From an uncultured Roseobacter sp. (GTDB taxonomy: Bacteria; Pseudomonadota; Alphaproteobacteria; Rhodobacterales; Rhodobacteraceae): a stretch of DNA of 64,000 nucleotides. The DNA lies in NCBI GenBank assembly GCA_947501635.1, contig CANMWT010000003.1, forward strand, positions 186,001 through 250,000, in the 5' to 3' direction. The notes beneath the pieces are model-generated. The model had not been told where the DNA came from. It was given only the letters and a program-made list of their open reading frames with translations, and did no database searches. Positions 1 to 7,179 of this stretch are shown here, in pieces; positions within the stretch are counted from its first letter, which is position 1; each line of letters starts with the position of its first letter. A program made the translations under genes and the position numbers.

Positions 1-678
1 TTCGAGAATTTCTTCTTCGGTGACCACACCGATGTCCGCGTTACGCTGTTTGAAGATGCGGTTTTCGGTCAACAACCCATCAATATCATCAATCACCCGC
101 GGGAATTCGTTGGCCCAGGTTTCGATGTCGTCGATCAATTCCGGCGGCAGGTCCTGATGCACACCACCCGGCCGGAAATAGGCTGCGTGCAAGCGTGCAC
201 CGCAAGCCCGCTCATAAAACACCATCAGCTTCTCGCGCTCTTCAAACCCCCAAAGCGGCGGCGTCAGCGCGCCCACATCCATCGCTTGCGTTGTGATGTT
301 GAGAATGTGGTTCAGAACCCGCCCGATCTCGCAGAACAGTACCCGTATCAAAGATGCGCGGCGCGGCACTTCAACGCCTGTGAGCTTTTCGATCGCAAGA
401 CACCATGCGTGCTCCTGATTCATCGGAGCCACATAATCGAGGCGATCGAAATACGGCAGGTTCTGCAGATACGTGCGGCTTTCCATAAGCTTTTCCGTTC
501 CGCGGTGCAGCAATCCAATATGCGGATCGCAGCGCTCGACGATTTCGCCGTCAAGCTCAAGAACCAGCCGCAAAACTCCATGGGCTGCGGGGTGTTGCGG
601 CCCGAAGTTGATGTTGAAGTTCCGGATCTTCTGCTCGCCAGTCAGCGCGTCTTCAAAGCCTTTGGAGCCGTCCATCAT
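1..678 (-). CDS. nuoD: NADH-quinone oxidoreductase subunit D, N-terminal 226 residues (runs off window)
   Basis: This is the 49-kDa-type subunit of respiratory complex I, in the peripheral arm, where it helps form the quinone-binding pocket with NuoB. The visible N-terminal part carries the family hallmarks [13 protein letters not shown] (about residues 23-35), [15 protein letters not shown] and MNQEHAW. The reading frame stays open to the left window edge, so the C-terminal part is outside. I chose the first of two consecutive ATG codons (678-676); a ggag lies about 9 bases upstream and either ATG is possible. The gene begins 5 bases after the preceding NTF2-like gene, so it is transcribed with the rest of the nuo operon. 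Confidence 0.97.
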   Translation of the reverse strand, partial: MMDGSKGFEDALTGEQKIRNFNINFGPQHPAAHGVLRLVLELDGEIVERCDPHIGLLHRGTEKLMESRTYLQNLPYFDRLDYVAPMNQEHAWCLAIEKLTGVEVPRRASLIRVLFCEIGRVLNHILNITTQAMDVGALTPPLWGFEEREKLMVFYERACGARLHAAYFRPGGVHQDLPPELIDDIETWANEFPRVIDDIDGLLTENRIFKQRNADIGVVTEEEILE

Positions 679-683
679 GGTCT

Positions 684-1067
684 TTACTCCTCATCGAGGC
701 GCGCCGCTGTGCGGAACACCTTTGTTAACAGTTTCCATTCACCGTCCACCCGGACAAAGCCAAGGTGGTCTTCATAGCGCAGCGGGGGCACATCCACCGT
801 CAGGTGAACACGGGCAATCTCACCACCGGCCGAGTCCATGCCCAGAATGGCGTATCCCGCCGGCGCCGCAAAGGCGTCCCGACCGCGCACCCGCTCCAGA
901 TAAGCCGCCTTGTCCCAGAACGTGGTTTGCCCATCTTCGACCAAGGTCATCTGGAACCGCGGGTGGCACATATTTTCAAACACCTCCGCGCGCGCAAAGT
1001 AGACCGCCTCACAATACGCAACGGCAGCTTCATGCAGCGCAGTGTTGTTGTCCTGTTCCCCATCCAT
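684..1067 (-). CDS. NTF2-like / SnoaL-fold small protein inside the nuo operon
   Basis: A 127-residue protein with the look of the NTF2-like (SnoaL, lumazine-binding-like) alpha+beta barrel family. It has an N-terminal helix around [14 protein letters not shown], a [15 protein letters not shown] segment, a beta region with [27 protein letters not shown], and a final helix. Proteins of this fold act as enzymes, ligand binders or assembly factors, and no catalytic residues can be assigned here. It lies 5 bases before nuoD and 4 bases after the small membrane gene, so it is co-transcribed with complex I. It has no signal peptide or membrane segment. A role in complex I assembly would be a guess from position only. 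Confidence 0.8.
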   Translation of the reverse strand: MDGEQDNNTALHEAAVAYCEAVYFARAEVFENMCHPRFQMTLVEDGQTTFWDKAAYLERVRGRDAFAAPAGYAILGMDSAGGEIARVHLTVDVPPLRYEDHLGFVRVDGEWKLLTKVFRTAARLDEE

Positions 1068-1071
1068 TCGC

Positions 1072-1245
1072 TCAGCGCCTCTCCAACTCTTGCAACTTCA
1101 GGCTCATCCACCAGATCAAAGCCAGAATGCCCAAGGGGATGATGCAGGCCATCGCCCAATATTTATTGATGCCGAAATGGGGCAACAGCTTCAGCATCGG
1201 AACGATCGTCAGGACCGTAAAAATCAACCAGACTATACCTTCCAT
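1072..1245 (-). CDS. 57-residue two-helix membrane protein inside the nuo operon
   Basis: A small membrane protein. I set the start at the ATG at 1245 because it has a strong ribosome binding site (agcagggagg-like agg-agg-ggg run about 6 bases upstream); longer in-frame starts lack one. Residues 4-19 and 31-46 are hydrophobic segments, joined by a short loop containing KLLPHFGINKYW, and the C-terminus is charged (KLQELERR). No family is recognised. It sits 52 bases after the sulfotransferase gene and 4 bases before the NTF2-like gene. Its position suggests possible association with the membrane arm of complex I, but that is inference. Confidence 0.75.
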   Translation of the reverse strand: MEGIVWLIFTVLTIVPMLKLLPHFGINKYWAMACIIPLGILALIWWMSLKLQELERR

Positions 1246-1297
1246 GTCGCCCCCTCCTGCTTTGCTATGCATAGCGCGCGCGCAATGTTCGAAACCT

Positions 1298-2245
1298 TCA
1301 GCATAGCGCCGCACTTTCCTGCCATTTCGACGGCAATTCAGAACCAAAGCGTTTTATAGAAAAATCGTACACAGGCTTTAGTGCCCGCGCCATCTGGCAC
1401 CGGTCCTCCGCGCGCACGGCCACGGCGTTTTTGCCCGCTACATTGCGTTTGCGTGCGACATCGCCCGGCACGAAAGGCGCGCCGACAAAGCTGCAAATAC
1501 GTTTCACTTGATCCTGATTAAAGAGATCTTCGAAAAACACATAAAGAATGTTTTCCTGCGGCACCCGCTCCTCCAGGCGCGCGATCGTCTTGTCATAGCT
1601 GGAACGGGTCAGGTGGCCAGCCTTGGCCCTTTGTGCAAGGTTTTGCAAAAGCTCAGACAGGCTGTCCTCCGGTGTCTTAGCGCTCTTGGCCTCCTTGCGA
1701 AGGCTGTGGCGTGCCTGCGAGACCATCCGGGATACTGGATCACGCATCATAAAGATGAACCGCGTGTTTTTCGACAGCTGCGACATTTTCTGATACGTTT
1801 CAGGTGCCAACAGAGCGTATTGCGGACACAACTCGCCCGCAGCCGCCGTCTGATCGGTCACGTTTTCCATTATGACATCCGCATAGGCAGAGTACGGTGG
1901 AAAGGGCGCGTCGGCCGCGCGCAGCGCCAGCGTGATCGCCCGTTGGCGCTTTGCGTGACGGGTAAAGGGCAGTGTCGCCACAGCTTTACGCAAAACACCC
2001 TCACTCTCACGTCGTTTGATCTGCGCCATCAGCATGCGACCGGGGTTTGGCTTGCCCTCGACCATGTTCCAGTAATTATGTTCTTTCCAGTAAGGAACCG
2101 ACACGTTCGGATGCTCAAGGAAATATCGGCTCAACCAGGTTGTACCGGCTTTTTGCGCACCGATCACAAAGAACAGACAGCCGACCTCGTCAAAGCGCGG
2201 GTCAACCTGCGCCGCAAGGTGCGAACTGTCGGCGGTCGCGCTCAT
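1298..2245 (-). CDS. Sulfotransferase family protein inserted between nuoC and nuoD
   Basis: A 315-residue PAPS-dependent sulfotransferase-like protein. The 5'-phosphosulfate loop is visible as GAQKAGTTWL (residues 29-38), followed by an aromatic HNYW stretch. The 3'-phosphate-binding motif follows as MMRDPVSRMVSQARHSLRK, and a YVFFEDLF segment lies near the C-terminal third. Such enzymes move sulfate from PAPS to a hydroxyl or amine of a glycan, lipid or small molecule; the acceptor cannot be read from sequence. The start at 2245 lies 4 bases after the nuoC stop and uses aaagagg within the end of nuoC. An upstream in-frame ATG would overlap nuoC more and is less likely. No PAPS synthesis genes are in view. 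Confidence 0.85.
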   Translation of the reverse strand: MSATADSSHLAAQVDPRFDEVGCLFFVIGAQKAGTTWLSRYFLEHPNVSVPYWKEHNYWNMVEGKPNPGRMLMAQIKRRESEGVLRKAVATLPFTRHAKRQRAITLALRAADAPFPPYSAYADVIMENVTDQTAAAGELCPQYALLAPETYQKMSQLSKNTRFIFMMRDPVSRMVSQARHSLRKEAKSAKTPEDSLSELLQNLAQRAKAGHLTRSSYDKTIARLEERVPQENILYVFFEDLFNQDQVKRICSFVGAPFVPGDVARKRNVAGKNAVAVRAEDRCQMARALKPVYDFSIKRFGSELPSKWQESAALC

Positions 2246-2249
2246 GGCG

Positions 2250-2852
2250 TCAGGCCTCTTTCTTTTCATCACCCGGCAGGATGTATTCCGCACCTTCCCA
2301 AGGGCTCATGAAATCAAATTGCCGGTATTCCTGCACAAGGCTCACAGGCTCGTAGACCACGCGCTTTTGCGCCTCATCGTAGCGCACTTCGGTATAGCCG
2401 GTCGTCGGGAAATCCTTACGCAGCGGATGACCGCGAAAACCGTAATCAGTCAGAATGCGGCGCAGATCGGGGTGCCCGGAGAACAGGATGCCGAACATGT
2501 CGAAAACCTCGCGCTCGAACCAGTTCGCCGAAGGATGTACCGATATTGCCGAGGGAACCATCTGGTCTTCGCGAATGCTGACACGCAGACGGATACGGTG
2601 GTTTTGATACATGGAGAGCAAGTGGTAGACGACATCATATCGTTTTGCCCGCCCGGTGTAATCAACGGCTGTTATGTCCACCAAAGTGGAAAGCTTGCAG
2701 CTTGGGTCCGTTTTAAGAAACTCAAGCAGCCCAACGATGTTGGAAGGCGTCACATCAAGGTTCAACTCACCATGGCTGATATCCCACGCAAGAACGCAAT
2801 CAGCGCGCTTTGCTTCGATATAGGTGCCTAGCTCTTGTAAGGGGTCAGACAT
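2250..2852 (-). CDS. nuoC: NADH-quinone oxidoreductase subunit C (30-kDa subunit)
   Basis: A 200-residue peripheral-arm subunit of complex I. The family signature ERE(V)[32 protein letters not shown] is present around residues 113-148, and the C-terminus carries [12 protein letters not shown]. The length is normal for a stand-alone NuoC; it is not fused to NuoD as in enterobacteria. It follows nuoB by 39 bases and precedes the sulfotransferase gene by 4 bases. Confidence 0.97.
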   Translation of the reverse strand: MSDPLQELGTYIEAKRADCVLAWDISHGELNLDVTPSNIVGLLEFLKTDPSCKLSTLVDITAVDYTGRAKRYDVVYHLLSMYQNHRIRLRVSIREDQMVPSAISVHPSANWFEREVFDMFGILFSGHPDLRRILTDYGFRGHPLRKDFPTTGYTEVRYDEAQKRVVYEPVSLVQEYRQFDFMSPWEGAEYILPGDEKKEA

Positions 2853-2891
2853 CGGTGTCCTCTCTTGTTGCGCGGATGCGCACCTGCCCGC

Positions 2892-3781
<890 letters not shown>

Positions 3782-3850
3782 GGGATGGCTCCTTATTATC
3801 TTCCGAAGCGGTGTGCCCCGTGCTGCCCCGCGGCGAAGGGGGCTGACATA

Positions 3851-3879
3851 GGTCTACGCCCGTGGCCTATCAGGGTCAA
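3851..3879 (-). promoter_or_regulatory. Candidate housekeeping promoter of the nuo operon
   Basis: On the minus strand TTGACC (3879-3874) is followed after 17 bases by TAGACC (3856-3851), a good -35 with a weak -10. Transcription would begin near 3844, giving a leader of about 63 bases before the nuoA TTG. It is seen in sequence only; the -10 match is poor. Confidence 0.45.
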
Positions 3880-3894
3880 CAAGGCGGGGGCAGG

Positions 3895-4130
3895 AAAAAC
3901 TGCCGCAGGCAGCGATTTTTAAATGTCGCTACCGCCTGATTGCGCCTTGGAAATCAAATGTCTGCACCTCGCCCACGAACCGGGGCGCACGGGCAAGTCT
4001 GTATCCGGGGGCAAACCCTTTTGCAGACCGATGCCAGAATCCGGATTGAACGGGTGCATGGCTCCATTCCGAGGATACAAGACCTGCCCCGGATGTTCCC
4101 ACGCAGGCGTCACGTGCTAAACCAGCGCGC
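3895..4130 (-). ncRNA. Candidate structured RNA upstream of the nuo promoter
   Basis: Bases 4089-4073 and 4006-3991, read on the minus strand, pair almost perfectly as a stem of about 16 base pairs with one bulge. The single non-Watson-Crick pair is G.U on the minus strand but A-C on the plus strand, so the minus transcript folds better. Downstream, CTGCC-TGC-GGCAG followed by TTTTT looks like a short intrinsic terminator (3912-3895). The 5' end is a guess. A small protein frame (GTG at 4113 to TAA near 3919) lies in the same span and cannot be excluded. No known RNA family was recognised. Confidence 0.25.
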
Positions 4131-4185
4131 CCTTGGGAACAAAGCCAGGACCGATCCGCTTCGCTCGCGTTAGATCAGGAAACTT

Positions 4186-4215
4186 TGATCCAACATCAAT
4201 CGGCATCCGTAAGTT
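4186..4215 (+). promoter_or_regulatory. ECF sigma (RpoE/ChrR-type) promoter candidate for the fasciclin gene
   Basis: TGATCC (4186-4191) is followed after 18 bases by TAAGTT (4210-4215). This resembles promoters of the RpoE-ChrR singlet-oxygen regulon described in Rhodobacter sphaeroides, in which, to my recollection, a fasciclin-domain gene is a member. The start of transcription would be near 4222, about 58 bases before the ATG. The same TGATCC overlaps a TTGAT-N5-ATCAA inverted repeat (4185-4199). The resemblance is judged by eye. Confidence 0.5.
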
Positions 4216-4279
4216 GAGTCATTGATCCGGTCAGAGCGCAAGGTTCTGTCGGCGCAACAAAAAAATCAAACGATTACTC

Positions 4280-4768
4280 ATGAACAGACGTTTCGCATTG
4301 AAAGCCACCATCGCAGCAGCCGCACTTGCCACAGTTTCGGCTTGCGCGGGAACTGGCAGCAAAGACATCGTAGATGTTGCCGCGTCCAACGGTGATTTCA
4401 CCACGCTTGTGGCGGCTGTACAGGCCGCAGGTCTTGAAGACACGCTGCGCGGCGACGGCCCGTTCACTGTTTTCGCTCCAACCGATGCTGCATTCGCAGC
4501 CCTGCCAGCCGGCACCGTTGAAAGCCTTCTGCTGCCCGAGAACAAAGATGCGCTGGTCAGCATCCTGACCTACCACGTGCTGCCTGGCTCGGTGAAAGCT
4601 GCTGACGTTCTGGGTGCAAAAACCCAGGTTGCCACTGTGAACGGCAAAGAGCTGTCCGTTGACGGTACCCGCGGCGGCGTTCTGGTGAACAACGCGCGCG
4701 TCGAGATTGCAAACATCTCCGCGTCAAACGGCGTTATCCACGTCATTGATAAAGTCCTGCTGCCATAA
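4280..4768 (+). CDS. Fasciclin-domain lipoprotein
   Basis: A 162-residue exported protein with a single fasciclin (FAS1, beta-Ig-H3) domain. A positively charged start and hydrophobic stretch end in a lipobox-like VSAC, with Cys22 as the probable lipidation site. The domain shows the FAS1 pieces [43 protein letters not shown] and the closing [16 protein letters not shown]1 proteins are adhesion or surface proteins of uncertain biochemical role in bacteria. The ribosome binding site is weak. A strong intrinsic terminator follows at 4788-4824, and an ECF-type promoter candidate precedes it, so it is a single-gene unit that may respond to oxidative stress. Confidence 0.9.
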   Translation: MNRRFALKATIAAAALATVSACAGTGSKDIVDVAASNGDFTTLVAAVQAAGLEDTLRGDGPFTVFAPTDAAFAALPAGTVESLLLPENKDALVSILTYHVLPGSVKAADVLGAKTQVATVNGKELSVDGTRGGVLVNNARVEIANISASNGVIHVIDKVLLP

Positions 4769-4787
4769 GCCGTAACATCTGATCGCG

Positions 4788-4824
4788 GCGGCCCGCGTCA
4801 TCATGCGCGGGCCGCTCTTTTATT
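4788..4824 (+). terminator. Intrinsic terminator after the fasciclin gene
   Basis: A perfect 10-base-pair GC stem (4788-4797 with 4806-4815, arms GCGGCCCGCG and CGCGGGCCGC) with an 8-base loop is followed by TCTTTTATT. The T-run overlaps the stop codon of the convergent hydratase gene at 4820. Only the plus orientation has the T-run. Confidence 0.9.
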
Positions 4825-5608
4825 CGGACGTGACCCATGAAGGTTTGCGTCTTTCGAAAAACGCATCGATCCCTTCCTGAGCCTCCTCGCTTTCCCACCG
4901 CTGGGACAGCATTTCTATTGAGCGATCAATTGCCGCCTCATCTATAGCGCCGTCAAGCTCCAAAGCCAGCGCCTTGGCCGCCGCAACCGCCTGCGGCGCG
5001 CATGCCAGATAGGGTATTACTTCGGCCTCGACCGCCTCTGGCAAGCCGTTACGCGGCACCGCTTTGGACACAATACCAAGCGCTGTCGCCTCATGCGCGT
5101 CAAAGAGGCGGGCAGACATGAACACCTGCCGGGCACGCCCCTCACCCATGCGCTTGATCACATAGGGCCCTATGGTGGCGGGGATCAGCCCCAGCCGTGT
5201 TTCGGTCAAGCCAAACCTGCAGTCATCGGCGGCCACAACAACGTCGCACACACAGGCCAGCCCAACGCCGCCCCCGAAAGCATTCCCCTGCAGCGCACCA
5301 ATCAGCGGTTTGGGCAACCTGTTCAGCCGGTGCAGCATGGTTGCAAGTTTGCGCGCCTCTGCATCGCGGGTCTGGGGCGCCATACCCCGCTGGTCGCGCA
5401 TCCAGCCCAGATCACCGCCTGCGCAAAAAGACTTTCCTGCGCCGGTTAACACGACAACACGCACCGCCTCATCTGCGCCCAGTCTTTCCGCCGCATCCGT
5501 CAGCTCCACCAGCATCTTGGCAGACATTGCATTGTGCTTTTCTGGCCGGTTCAGCGTCAGCGTTGCGACCCCGCGCGCGTCCGTATTGACAGCGATGGTT
5601 TCGTACAT
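4820..5608 (-). CDS. liuC: Methylglutaconyl-CoA hydratase (crotonase family)
   Basis: A 262-residue enoyl-CoA hydratase/isomerase-fold enzyme. It shows the two oxyanion-hole regions KSFCAGGDLGWM (about residues 60-71) and GNAFGGGVGLACVCDVVVA (about 109-127), then FGLTETRLGLIPATIGPYV. The family covers many substrates. The assignment to 3-methylglutaconyl-CoA, the step before HMG-CoA in leucine breakdown, comes from its neighbours: HMG-CoA lyase 6 bases upstream and both methylcrotonyl-CoA carboxylase subunits. It is the last gene of the minus-strand operon. Confidence 0.88.
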   Translation of the reverse strand: MYETIAVNTDARGVATLTLNRPEKHNAMSAKMLVELTDAAERLGADEAVRVVVLTGAGKSFCAGGDLGWMRDQRGMAPQTRDAEARKLATMLHRLNRLPKPLIGALQGNAFGGGVGLACVCDVVVAADDCRFGLTETRLGLIPATIGPYVIKRMGEGRARQVFMSARLFDAHEATALGIVSKAVPRNGLPEAVEAEVIPYLACAPQAVAAAKALALELDGAIDEAAIDRSIEMLSQRWESEEAQEGIDAFFERRKPSWVTSE

Positions 5609-5614
5609 CTGCGC

Positions 5615-6487
5615 CTACTCCGCTGGTTGCGGGTCCGAGCGCATCTCATGCACCATCGCGGCAGCTTTGCTGATCTGGTCAAGGTCCAGACCGGTTTCAT
5701 AGCCCAAAGCCGAAAGGTGCGCTGCCACCGCCTCTGTTGCCACATTTCCGGCAGCCCCCGGCGCGAAAGGACAGCCTCCCAAACCGCCGATTGCACTGTC
5801 GAAGACCCGCACACCAAGGCTGAGCGACGCGTCTATGTTTGCCATCGCACGGTTTTGCGTGTCGTGAAAATGCCCCGCAAGCCGCCCCACAGGCACAACA
5901 TCGCGCACCGCAAGCAGCATGCGCGCGACACTGTCAGGCGTGCCCGCACCGATGGTGTCGCCAAGGCTGATTTCATAACACCCCATCGCAAACAACTTAT
6001 CGACAACCTCAGCCACCTGTTGCGGCGACGTCGGTCCGTCGAAGGGGCATGCAACAACGCAAGACACATACCCACGCACCGGCAGATCGATATGGCGCGC
6101 CTCTTCCAGAATGGGTGCGAAACGCTCCAAGCTTTCCGCAATGCTGGCGTTAATATTGGCCTTGGAAAAACCTTCCGAGGCAGAGGCGAACACAGCGATT
6201 TCATCCGCTTTGGCGGTGCGTGCATCTTCAAATCCACGCATATTTGGCGTCAGCGCCGCATAGCGCGTGCCCGGGCGGCGCGAAATGCCCGCCAGCACAT
6301 CAGCGGCATCGGCCATCTGAGGCATGACTTTTGGCGATACAAAGCTTGCCACTTCGATGCGCGAAAACCCCGCATCGCTCAAACGATTGATTAGCGCGAT
6401 CTTTTCGGCCAGCGGAATAATCCGCGCCTCGTTCTGCAGGCCGTCTCGCGGTCCGACTTCGAAAATCTCACATGGCCCAAGACTCAT
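5615..6487 (-). CDS. liuE: Hydroxymethylglutaryl-CoA lyase
   Basis: A 290-residue TIM-barrel aldolase-type lyase that splits HMG-CoA into acetoacetate and acetyl-CoA, ending leucine degradation. Visible motifs are EVGPRDGLQNE near the N-terminus (metal and substrate site), SLGDTIGAGTP, HFHDT (metal-binding histidines) and the HMG-CoA lyase signature GLGGCPFAPGAAGNVATE with the catalytic cysteine. I moved the start to the ATG at 6487, which has gggaggg 7 bases upstream, rather than the longer frame opening at 6529. The gene lies 26 bases after the GST gene and 6 bases before the hydratase. Confidence 0.95.
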   Translation of the reverse strand: MSLGPCEIFEVGPRDGLQNEARIIPLAEKIALINRLSDAGFSRIEVASFVSPKVMPQMADAADVLAGISRRPGTRYAALTPNMRGFEDARTAKADEIAVFASASEGFSKANINASIAESLERFAPILEEARHIDLPVRGYVSCVVACPFDGPTSPQQVAEVVDKLFAMGCYEISLGDTIGAGTPDSVARMLLAVRDVVPVGRLAGHFHDTQNRAMANIDASLSLGVRVFDSAIGGLGGCPFAPGAAGNVATEAVAAHLSALGYETGLDLDQISKAAAMVHEMRSDPQPAE

Positions 6488-6513
6488 GACGCATCCCTCC
6501 CTGACAGTTTTTT

Positions 6514-7179
6514 CTACTCTAGCGGCCAAGGCGCATAAAAGTCTTGCGAATAAATGCCCCCGCCCTGAGGCAACGCTTTGCTAAAGGCAGACCTGTCGGT
6601 GATCCTTTCATACCAGGCTGCCACAGACGGATGCGCGTCCAGCGTTGCAAAGTGGCGCGCCATGTAGACGGCCTGCCCCACAGAGATATCGGCTGCTGAA
6701 AACCCTGATGTCAGCAAGTAGTCACGGTTCTCAATGGGCGTGGACAGGCGCGCTTCGATCGCGTCGAAACATTTCCGTATACGCGCGGCTTCGAGCTTCA
6801 TCACAATCGGGCTGCGCATATGATCTTCATAAAGCGCCACATGTTGTTGCGTCAGAGCCGCCGTGTGCTGGCTGAGTGTTTCCGCAAAATGCACCCACAC
6901 CAGCCAGCTCATCCGGTCCGGGCTGCCCGCAATACGACCCAACCCGTCAGGACTGTACCGCTCGCAAAGGTATTCAGTGATCGCGCCGGTTTCGAACATA
7001 CGTTCGCCGTCGATCTCCAGCGCCGGTACGCGCCCTGCGGGAGACAACGACAAGAACTCCGGCCGCCTGAGCGTTTGGTCAAACGGATAGGTTCTGATCT
7101 GAAACGGGACCTCAAGTTCGTGCAACAGCCAAAGCGTCCGCATGGAACGGGTTTGCGGACAGTGGTGCAGAACAATCAT
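6514..7179 (-). CDS. Glutathione S-transferase family protein in the leucine operon
   Basis: A 221-residue cytosolic GST. The N-terminal thioredoxin-like domain has CPQTRSMRTLWLLHELEVPF, the cis-proline segment GRVPALEIDG and the glutathione-binding ETGAITEYL. An all-helical C-terminal domain follows with FSAADISVGQAVYMA. The substrate is unknown. Its ATG overlaps the stop of the carboxylase alpha subunit by 4 bases (ATGA), so the two are translationally coupled. A GST is not part of the textbook leucine pathway; detoxifying or isomerising a reactive intermediate is a possible role, inferred from position. Confidence 0.9.
   Translation of the reverse strand: MIVLHHCPQTRSMRTLWLLHELEVPFQIRTYPFDQTLRRPEFLSLSPAGRVPALEIDGERMFETGAITEYLCERYSPDGLGRIAGSPDRMSWLVWVHFAETLSQHTAALTQQHVALYEDHMRSPIVMKLEAARIRKCFDAIEARLSTPIENRDYLLTSGFSAADISVGQAVYMARHFATLDAHPSVAAWYERITDRSAFSKALPQGGGIYSQDFYAPWPLE

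Larger units (their letters stand above)
3782..4279. other. 498-base spacer between nuoA and the fasciclin gene
   Basis: This is the only stretch above 300 bases with no convincing protein gene. It holds the nuo promoter candidate (3851-3879), a small hairpin with a T-run on the minus strand (3895-3914), a fold-back element with long complementary arms (3991-4006 and 4073-4089) and an ECF-type promoter for the fasciclin gene (4186-4215). Open frames of 64 to 77 codons exist on both strands, but none has a ribosome binding site or a recognisable product. Confidence 0.7.

Noticed and set aside
3923-4173. Plus-strand frames of 65 and 77 codons in the nuo-fasciclin spacer
   Set aside because: No ribosome binding site, no recognisable product, and frames are open on both strands, which fits a structured or merely GC-rich spacer better.
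4185-4199. TTGAT-N5-ATCAA as an FNR site before the fasciclin gene
   Set aside because: FNR sites need a 4-base spacer; here it is 5. The TGATCC part is better explained as an ECF promoter -35 element.
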